DNA of 14,555 nt, from positions 1 through 14,555 of the forward strand of contig CAJVPJ010000920.1 in NCBI GenBank assembly GCA_910592205.1. Reading direction: 5' to 3'. Positions 8,312-14,555 of the stretch are shown here, piece by piece (the stretch's first letter is position 1; each line of letters starts with the position of its first letter). The DNA comes from Paraglomus occultum (Eukaryota; Glomeromycota; Glomeromycetes; Paraglomerales; Paraglomeraceae). Made by a program: the position numbers and the translations under genes. Below the pieces are notes generated by a model. The model was not told the DNA's origin. It ran no database searches and saw only the letters and a list, made by a program, of their open reading frames with translations.

Positions 8312-10481
8312 ATGCACGACATTCAAGGCAACAGTGGATCTAACGCAGATGATAATGATTCAAGCTCAAATTCAGAAAGAACAGACACCCAAACAGCGGT
8401 AGTTAATAAGATCCAAGTTGAAGCGGATGATGACGATAATCCGTTTCTTGGTTCAAGGGGACCATCGAGATATAGAGCGCTCAGCAGAGCGTTTGAAGCA
8501 CGAATGGATATGGCACACGTGTCGTGAGTTAATTATTCATGATGAATATCCTATCGATCGATTTTGGTTAATAACAATTCTATTTTTAGACGAGGTGTCC
8601 GTTGGCCAATACCGCCAGATTATTACGATGAAGACGAAGAAAGGTCGTTAACCAAAATTTTAATATTCATTGATAATAGATAATGTAACTTAATAAGAAA
8701 TCTCTATTGTTACAAATCTAGTTACGGGCGGAATCCAATAAGGCCTAGAAGCATACTAAGTGATCTGCGTGACGTTCAATCACCACAGCCTGAACAGGGC
8801 GATGAGGAAGCCCCGGAGCCGATAATAAACTCTAAAGATCTAGAATCAGAAAAACATTCCAACAACAGTGAGCAACTTTTGGATGAGAGTAATAACCCCT
8901 TTTTAGACGATGAGGACGACGATTCCAGCTATGATTACGAGAATGATGAAATGCTTGTGGCCGCTCAACATGCGCGTGGATTGAGTGCAAAACAAGATAT
9001 GGCTACTCTCAGGTGGTGCCTCGGGCTGGCGATCGGAAATAATGAACATTTCCGTTGAGTTAACCGATATGATCTATATTTTTATAGACTTGGTGTCAGA
9101 ATACCGATACCGTCAAATTATTATGATAGGGTCTATGACGAAGACGAGGAGGATGGAGAAGCATGGTAATTTTTGGTCAAAGATAAGGGGATTTCAATAT
9201 TAACGAGTACGGATAAGAGCAGAACTAATATTTTGTAAAATACTTGATTCAGGGATATGTCAATACAGCCGAGAAATCTATTACACGTGTTGCTAAACGA
9301 ACGGAGAAACCAATCGGGAATAGCAGGCTCACCAGAAAAACCAAAAGAAGAAGAAGAAGAAGAAGCAGAAGAAGAAGAGATAGCGACATCTTTATTAGGC
9401 ACACAAGATGCAGCTACCCACAACTCTCCTGCAAAATCAACTGCCCAGGCATTGTTTTATGTCGATGACAAGGATGAGCTCGTTGTTGATAAACGAGAAA
9501 ATACGCAGAGAACTGATGTGACGCCATTAAATCGAGACATACCTTATCACCTAAGTGATTTATTTACGCCACCGCAGAATTTAAACGCGAGCTATTCTTT
9601 ACCATCATACAAAACAGAATCGACCAGGGAAGTGACAAAATTTGTCGAAGGAAGCGCGCAAGCCGATTATGCGTCGACGGGAAATCTGTAATCAAACATG
9701 TCCGTCTAAATGGCTATTTTTTTTTTCGCACAAACAGGAGTCCTACGCAGCCTGAGGATTATGATAGCGAAGATGCTGATAACTTTTCCGACGTTAGCAA
9801 TATTAACGAAAACGAGGAGCCGCCTTCGTTCCATAATGAGCTGGCTGACGGAAAAGCAGAAGATTTCGTTGATGTCAACGAAGAGACTATCAGTGACGAA
9901 ATGTCGGAATACACCCTCTCAACTGACAACACGTTTGTATCAATTCATGTACCTTTGCACAGTAGTATTGGTTCTACAATATTTTTACTCTTGTCACGTA
10001 GCAGGTCGGAAGAAGAGAACGCTAGTCCGGCCAACCTATCAACACCGGGGAGAGCGCCTTCTTTGGACAATACGATACGAGATCAGAACGAAATGGTGAC
10101 CCCTAAAACGTTAGATAAAGACGAGATGCCGCCCGAAATGTCAGTGTCATTAAAACACTCAATAACACACGAGGATTCAGGGTATGAAAGGCAACTAATG
10201 TTTTGATATTGATACACGACAATTATTGACGATTACTTGCAACTCATACGCAGCGGTAGAAGGAAAAGACGACGTACGGACGGAGCGATAACGGATGCTG
10301 GGTGTTTTCTGTCCGTAAGTCTCTTATAGACGCTCTTTATATGTAGGATGGAGCATGCTGGTTGTTAACTTTGATGCTTGTTTATTTTTCACAGACGAGC
10401 GAATGCAAGCATATAACGGATTATGGAAAAACCTGTAAATCGCATGATCGTACAAGAACGGGGAAGAAAGAAGGAAACTGA
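8312..10481 (+). CDS. Acidic repeat protein of unknown function with duplicated NPF modules
   Basis: Not a family I recognise. Eight exons: 8312-8523, 8590-8643, 8722-9012, 9088-9165, 9253-9687, 9738-10181, 10254-10314 and 10395-10481, giving 553 residues; the first six introns are all phase 2. Two copies of one module are visible: D-rich NPFL (Asn43, Asn147), then an Arg-rich segment with DMA, then GVRxPIPxxYYD (73-84 and 188-199) and an acidic DEDEE run. Exon borders fall at the same places in both copies, so the module was duplicated with its introns. A weaker third trace is QPEDYDSED at the start of exon 6. A poly-Glu run lies at about 244-254. A basic RRKRRR cluster (507-512), a possible nuclear signal, appears only if the last two introns are spliced as proposed. 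NPF is the motif bound by EH domains of endocytic adaptors, so a trafficking role is possible but unproven. No signal peptide. The last two exons are less certain; without them the protein ends at 10206. Confidence 0.7.
9347..9379 (+). repeat. GAA microsatellite encoding poly-Glu
   Basis: Six GAA codons, one GCA, three GAA and one GAG, in frame within exon 5 of the acidic protein. It adds to the overall negative charge and is expected to vary in length between strains. Confidence 0.9.
9937..10001 (+). other. Intron-like segment inside exon 6 of the acidic protein
   Basis: A 65-base segment bounded by GTATCA and CACGTAG, similar in length to this gene's other introns. It is open in frame and encodes a hydrophobic stretch (about residues 424-444, ending FLLLSR) unlike the polar surroundings. 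Removing it shifts the frame to a TAG at 10023-10025, so it is kept as coding here. It may be an optional intron giving a shorter isoform. Confidence 0.3.
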
Positions 10482-10758
10482 ACCGTAAATAATAATTTTG
10501 TAGATACTCTATCATTTTGTATATTCTCATTTGTTAACAATATGTGATGACATACATCATTTTATCATATAAAAGTCCATCATTGAACATAAATTTTGTT
10601 TAGACGATAATTCGATAGCAGAGTAGAAATACACTTACATTGTTGACCAGAGAAATCAATCACATCATAGGCGTATTGGTTTGGAAGGAGCAATTAAATC
10701 ACAGCACTATGGGAATTTGAGGTGGGCGGGCAGTTTTAAACACTTGACACCGGACTCT

Positions 10759-10832
10759 TGCGTATTACGCATAGAAAAACTCAATTTCGAGTTTACATTG
10801 AAAGTTGTTATGTCGAGTTTCACTGTAACAAC
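10759..10832. repeat. Cluster of three short palindromes
   Basis: Within 74 bp: TGCGTA-T-TACGCA (10759-10771), AAACTC-N6-GAGTTT (10777-10794) and GTTGTTA-N15-TAACAAC (10804-10832). All arms are perfect. It lies about 280 bp after the acidic protein gene and has no nearby gene start downstream, so a regulatory or 3' RNA role is equally possible. Confidence 0.45.
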
Positions 10833-11344
10833 TCTTTGATCTACATACACGTCATTTTTGTAGACACAAACGCGTAAGTAATGATTAATCGCTAAAATCA
10901 GATGATTCGGCTATACTAATTTGCGTCAGTAATAGTATGTCAGTATAATAAACCAACTCTGTATTGTTTACTTTATTTTATTTTATTATATTTTATTTGC
11001 TTATGCTTAAAGTAATAAAAACATGCTGTATGTAAGGAAGACTATTTTTATTCCATCAATTAACTTCTATGTAACAGTTCCAGCTGATTTCGCCAATTCT
11101 GGAAGGAGTTCTCATCTCCTCTTTTGGGATACCTTTAATGACTGCTTGCCAAATTTTTGACATTATCAAATCTTTTTTCTTCAGTTCTTTTTTATTTGAA
11201 GGAAAAGAAGCATAATATTACAAATATAGGGAAAGCCCCATATTTTAAATGCGACCGATTTATCGAGAAATTTTAAATAATCATCTATTTCAAATTAACA
11301 ATGGCTCATTGCTGGTATATAAAAAACGGGAAGAAAGGCGCTGG

Positions 11345-11426
11345 TGTAAAAAACGCCTGGATTCTGAACATTTGGGGGTCAAATGAAAGCATGAGATTGA
11401 CTGATTGAATCCAGGCGTGTCTTACA
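11345..11426. repeat. Nested foldback element
   Basis: Outer arms 11345-11364 and 11407-11426 pair over 20 bp with two mismatches; the inner 12 bp (ACGCCTGGATTC against GAATCCAGGCGT) are perfect. Inside the 42-base loop a second perfect inverted repeat occurs, CATTTG at 11369-11374 and CAAATG at 11380-11385. The nested form suggests a small foldback transposon relic or a structured transcript. Confidence 0.65.
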
Positions 11427-12986
11427 CATATCAAGCCATTGCGCAGTATAACGGATGCCATAATTTCGACCCTTTTCTCCGTTATATCGAGAGATCTGCT
11501 ATACAAGTTTTTTACAATATACCATATCGTAATAACTACTATACCAATTATTGATTAGCTTAAATGGCAGTTATTTATATCCCTCGATTTGAATTAGCAC
11601 TTATTGAAAAAAGTAAGACTGTAGGACGTTATACGCGAGTGATAAATAATTCGCTTTGGATAACTAGATATTTTATGTTCTTTCAGTCTCATGGTTGTTC
11701 ATAGGAAAGGTTTTAATGATAAAATAATTAAATTGCACGGCTCCTGCCTTTACCCGAAGACGAATCATCAATCCAACAAGTATCGTCACTACTGTTGAAT
11801 GGAAAACAGATGTAACGAAAAATATATATATTTAAAGAATAAACTTCTGCACTCTCACTTCAAGCAACGCTGTCTCTTGCCAATTTACTCCTTCTTTAAT
11901 GTAAATGTGTCACACCGCCTTCTCAAATAAAACCTATAATAATAACTAGTCGGAATAAAAGTTGGGGTTAAGTAGTACTAGGGGGGTTGTGAGAAAAAGC
12001 GTAAATAATAACTCATGTGATATACAACCTAATTAGGAATTTGTTATGAACAGCAGAAAAGAATCAGAATAGCTGAGCAGCAAGATCGCAACAGTTGGTG
12101 CCACATATCATAGTTAGGATATCAAAGGTAGAAGCTGATGATGTGCTATAGATTTGGAGATTCGTGATTAAGTTTTCGGGAACTTTGGTCTGGAGATTGA
12201 TCAACACCAATATCCATATGCGATATGACGTTCACGGGCTAATCCATATCTCCCACCCCCTTCAATGTGCAGATTGATGTCAAAATGCCTATGCAGACTC
12301 GGCGAGTTGGCTCCACTGGTAAATGATTCGCATCGGGAATGAAAAAAAGATAGCTACTCCTTTGGTTGTAGGAAGTAGCAGGTTAAGAGCGTGTGATTAG
12401 AAAGGAGCATAATAATATGAGTTTTCGGGTTCTTTATTGAGTGATTTAGGAAAGATCTAATAACAAATCCAATTCACTTCTCTAGACAATGCTGGGAGTT
12501 ATTGTTGTGGAGTTGTTGCTGTAACATTCCTTGTCAATCTATGTCTGATGAGGCTGTAAATAGATAGAAAGGAGTGCTCACACATACGTGTAAGATTAGA
12601 CAGTACGTTGGGATTCAAGATTCAAGCTCTGGACGAATGTCACAGATAGATTGATCGATGCTTTGGCAATCACTTTTATTGCGTCATTAAGGACGAGCCT
12701 ATCCAATCATGTATGCGTTTAAACATCAGTTCTATGCAACAAAACGTAAGTTACTTTCTCATTTCTTGGAGACAGTGTGTTGATATGTATTAGTTTTACT
12801 GATACACTTGATCCGATAAGGAAAGTGCGAAGGGTTTAATATTTACATGCGCGAATAGGCAAGACATTTTATTTACCGTTACTCATCTCTCCTGTTTAAA
12901 TATTTATGCCATTCAAACAATCTTACTTCTTACAGGAAGGCATAATCTAATAAAGAGAACACAAGCAGAAATGTACAATTAGTGGG

Positions 12987-13041
12987 GCGGCGTAACCGTT
13001 AAATTACTGCGACCCGACATTTACATCCAATATTACGCCGC
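12987..13041. repeat. GC-rich 9-bp inverted repeat
   Basis: GCGGCGTAA at 12987-12995 and TTACGCCGC at 13033-13041 are perfect reverse complements around 37 bases. The GC-rich arms stand out in AT-rich surroundings. It lies just past the stop codon of the small minus-strand gene, so it could shape that transcript's 3' end. Confidence 0.5.
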
Positions 13042-13082
13042 GCGTTCAATCGTGATAACAAGATTCCTGTTACCCGCCCAAG

Positions 13083-13391
13083 TTACATCATCTCATAGCT
13101 ACCACCCCTACAAAGACAAGCCATACGCCTGCACAGATCATCCTCTTCGTCGTCAGGTTCTTTGTCGAATGCTGTCTCTTCGTAAATGGTCAGCATCGGA
13201 GGGGACCTCTTCAAACAACTTTTGCGGTATTTTCTCATTCCGTAAGGCATTATCGATCGACGTCGTTGAACGATAGACAATTCACACTTTAACTTTTTTC
13301 TTGCCAGGATTTGCAATCTCTTTCGTACTTCTTTTTGTGGACTTCTTCTAACCGCATCGGCTTTTTTATAAATATCGGCTTTAATAAACAT
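13083..13391 (-). CDS. Small orphan protein, basic with an acidic segment near its C-terminus
   Basis: A single-exon frame of 102 residues with no family I recognise. The first two thirds are strongly basic (RRSPQKEVRKRLQILARKKL, then QRRRS and MRKYRKSCLKRSPP). TIYEE and an acidic patch (EPDDEEDD) follow, then a short Cys-rich end (CRRMACLCRGG). The same frame is open upstream to a Met at 13652, which would give 189 residues, but a TATA box at 13423-13433 favours the ATG at 13391. Basic character suggests nucleic-acid or nuclear binding, which is inference only. No signal peptide or membrane segment. It could also be a chance frame, although the open run is long for this base composition. Confidence 0.42.
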   Translation of the reverse strand: MFIKADIYKKADAVRRSPQKEVRKRLQILARKKLKCELSIVQRRRSIMPYGMRKYRKSCLKRSPPMLTIYEETAFDKEPDDEEDDLCRRMACLCRGGSYEMM

Positions 13392-13422
13392 TTTGTGTAT
13401 GTGTAAATTTTGAGAAAGTGAA

Positions 13423-13433
13423 CCTTTTATATA
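13423..13433 (-). promoter_or_regulatory. TATA box upstream of the small orphan gene
   Basis: On the minus strand the sequence reads TATATAAAAGG, a textbook TATA element, 32 bp before the ATG at 13391. This implies a very short 5' leader or a start site near the ATG. Confidence 0.4.
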
Positions 13434-13960
13434 CGAATATGTATATATGCATTGTGGACCCACAGCCCCCGGCGAGGGGTCACAAAGTCTGCATATTTGC
13501 CAGCCACTCAGTTTTGAGCTTTGATATATCAATTCGCTTGTGTCCCAAGAGTAGCTGAGACGCGATAGGGCGTTAAGATTAATATTAATCGTCTTTGACC
13601 ATAACTTGCCCAAGCTAAATTTACAAGAAAAAAAAAAGAAAAAAGAATCCAATCGGGCATTTTATACTCGACGCTATTCAAAATTCATAACACCAATATT
13701 TGACTGTATTAGTATGTGTTGTTGAAATAATTTGGTCCATCGGAAATTCTGGATTAAAAGTAATAGCAAACAGTGTACTAAATATAAATACGAATTTATC
13801 TCTACTCGTTTTATTATTCACCATTTGTACATGTTAGTATTAGATGAGATGAATTTAAAGGGCTTAATCAATAAATTCAGTATATTATTTAGCATAATAA
13901 CGCTGACACGAACGCGAAGGGTATTTCAAAGCAATTGGTTATTTCGAGGTGCGCGGGGAG

Positions 13961-14022
13961 AAGGGATCACTAGTAACTAAGGGATCACGCAATGATGTCA
14001 CATGTTACTAATCAGATGATCC
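13961..14022. repeat. Compound direct and inverted repeat
   Basis: AAGGGATCAC occurs twice as a direct repeat (13961-13970 and 13979-13988). GGATCA (13964-13969) also pairs with TGATCC (14017-14022), and TAGTAAC (13971-13977) with GTTACTA (14004-14010), giving a bulged stem. The origin is unknown. Confidence 0.5.
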
Positions 14023-14453
14023 TTTTATTTATGCTCAACAGGTCATCTGCGCGACGATCAAGTGTCACTGTTTGAAAACTCATACACAACAGCTTCCAGA
14101 GTATTGACAAAAGCACAAATTGTGTAAATCTATATATACCATTGCATTAGAACTTTAACTGACAAGATCCGAATTCATGTTGACGAATTGTTCTCGCATA
14201 ATAATGTTTAACAAATCCCGTGGTTTTCTTTTTTGATATACTCAATCTATACTTTACACGCCATCAAGGGTCTCGATGGGCGAAGGTTTTGGGTTATGGA
14301 TCAGCCGAATTAGCAGTTGGGGAAGTACTTGTTAAAAAAATAACATTTTCCTGGCACAGCTAATCATTACAAGCCTAATTGTCAATAGGATTCTTTCTAG
14401 TCTAATCGATTGATTATAATAAATGCCACTTTGATGGTTATTAAGAAATATTG

Positions 14454-14555
14454 TACACTCCCGTAGCAAAAGTTACCGACCACCCTGTCGATCAATTAGT
14501 AAAACATATGAAAAGTCTATCTTTTCGAAATTCAGTATTGGCGTTATTTACTAAG
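14454..14555 (+). mobile_element. Probable left end of a Tc1/mariner-type transposon, cut by the window edge
   Basis: A TA dinucleotide (14454-14455) is followed by CACTCCCGTAGCAAAAGT and then TACCGACCACC. This has the build of Tc1/mariner terminal inverted repeats (CA-TG/TC-CC, GCAAAAGT, then a C-rich block), which sit at TA targets. The reverse-complement partner is not in the window, so the element would extend to the right. The transposase is not visible. Confidence 0.42.

Larger units (their letters stand above)
10482..13082. other. Gene-poor 2.6-kb region
   Basis: No gene I can support. It holds three sets of inverted repeats listed separately. Short suggestive open pieces exist on the minus strand: about 34 codons at 11063-11167 (starts MSKIWQAVIKG), a piece reading SDDTCWIDDSSSGKG near 11735-11795, and an open stretch at about 12242-12385. 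None has coherent splice signals linking it to the others. The 12100-12700 part is less AT-rich than its surroundings, so several frames stay open on both strands; it may be decayed repeat or gene DNA. No tRNA or rRNA was seen. Confidence 0.45.
13392..14453. other. Intergenic sequence at the right end
   Basis: Mostly AT-rich with no supported gene. A GC-rich patch at 13454-13480 contains CCCCCGGCGAGGGG. An 82-codon frame at 13732-13980 has no recognisable features. A Met-less open frame at 14205-14363 reads SRWAKVLGYGSAELAVGEVLVKK in part; it may be a fragment of a dispersed repeat. A short imperfect inverted repeat lies at 14259-14282 (CGCCATC / GATGGGCG). Confidence 0.35.

Noticed and set aside
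11063-11167. Minus-strand 34-codon frame starting MSKIWQAVIKG
   Set aside because: Too short, no matching splice signals to neighbouring exons, and no family recognised. Kept only as a note in the intergenic entry.
12130-12780. Plus-strand frame with several open runs (for example DNAGSYCCGVVAVTFLVN and RLDSTLGFKIQALDECH)
   Set aside because: The runs are broken by many stops and I found no set of splice sites joining them. Opposite-strand frames are equally open, so higher GC content alone may explain it.
13474-13484. GC-rich patch checked as a possible tRNA or rRNA remnant
   Set aside because: No cloverleaf, no T-loop GTTCRA and no anticodon stem could be drawn.
13083-13652. 189-residue version of the small minus-strand protein starting at 13652
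   Set aside because: The upstream 87 codons begin with a T-run-encoded poly-Phe and contain the TATA box within the frame, so the shorter start is preferred.
14205-14363. Met-less open frame with SRWAKVLGYGSAELAVGEVLVKK
   Set aside because: No start codon or clear acceptor. It may be a repeat fragment, but I cannot show this from one copy.
1-14555. CRISPR arrays, bacterial operons, toxin-antitoxin or phage modules
   Set aside because: No regularly spaced repeats or bacterial gene structure; the intron-rich genes with ER signals are eukaryotic.

Overview
The window looks like nuclear DNA of a filamentous fungus. It is AT-rich, its genes are cut by short GT-AG introns (50-175 nt), and polyadenylation is AATAAA-like. 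A tyrosine-kinase-like protein kinase of the style abundant in Glomeromycotina (catalytic loop HRDLHSKNVLL) suggests an arbuscular mycorrhizal relative. The organism is inferred from style only.

Layout. 1-554: promoter side with a CACGTGAT box. 555-2190 (+): a six-exon ER-lumenal Hsp40 of the Scj1/ERdj3 type, with signal peptide, J domain with HPD, four CxxC zinc modules and a terminal HDEL. 2593-5319 (-): a seven-exon protein kinase fused to ankyrin repeats, convergent with the first gene. An 18-bp minisatellite lies at its stop codon. 5655-6731 (-): a three-exon ER-membrane J protein of the Erj5/DNAJC1 type. A perfect RFX-type X-box palindrome lies 66 bp before its ATG. 6964-7033: a decayed copy of part of that gene. 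7524-7887 (+): a possible small split gene that reads as one protein only if one base in an A-run is ignored. 8312-10481 (+): an eight-exon acidic protein of no family I recognise, built from an exon-level duplication carrying NPF motifs. 10482-13082: a long gene-poor stretch with several inverted repeats, including a nested foldback. 13083-13391 (-): a small basic-then-acidic orphan reading frame with a TATA box. 13392-14555: inverted repeats and, at the right edge, what looks like the terminal inverted repeat of a Tc1/mariner-type transposon.

How the genes fit together. Two of the four clear genes are J-protein co-chaperones of ER Hsp70 (BiP/Kar2): one soluble in the lumen, one in the membrane. 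A kinase-ankyrin gene lies between them. I see no evidence of coordinated function beyond proximity. Exon boundaries were deduced by hand from splice signals, reading phase and protein family patterns. For the first three genes every junction keeps the frame and the conserved motifs. For the acidic protein the last two exons are less certain.
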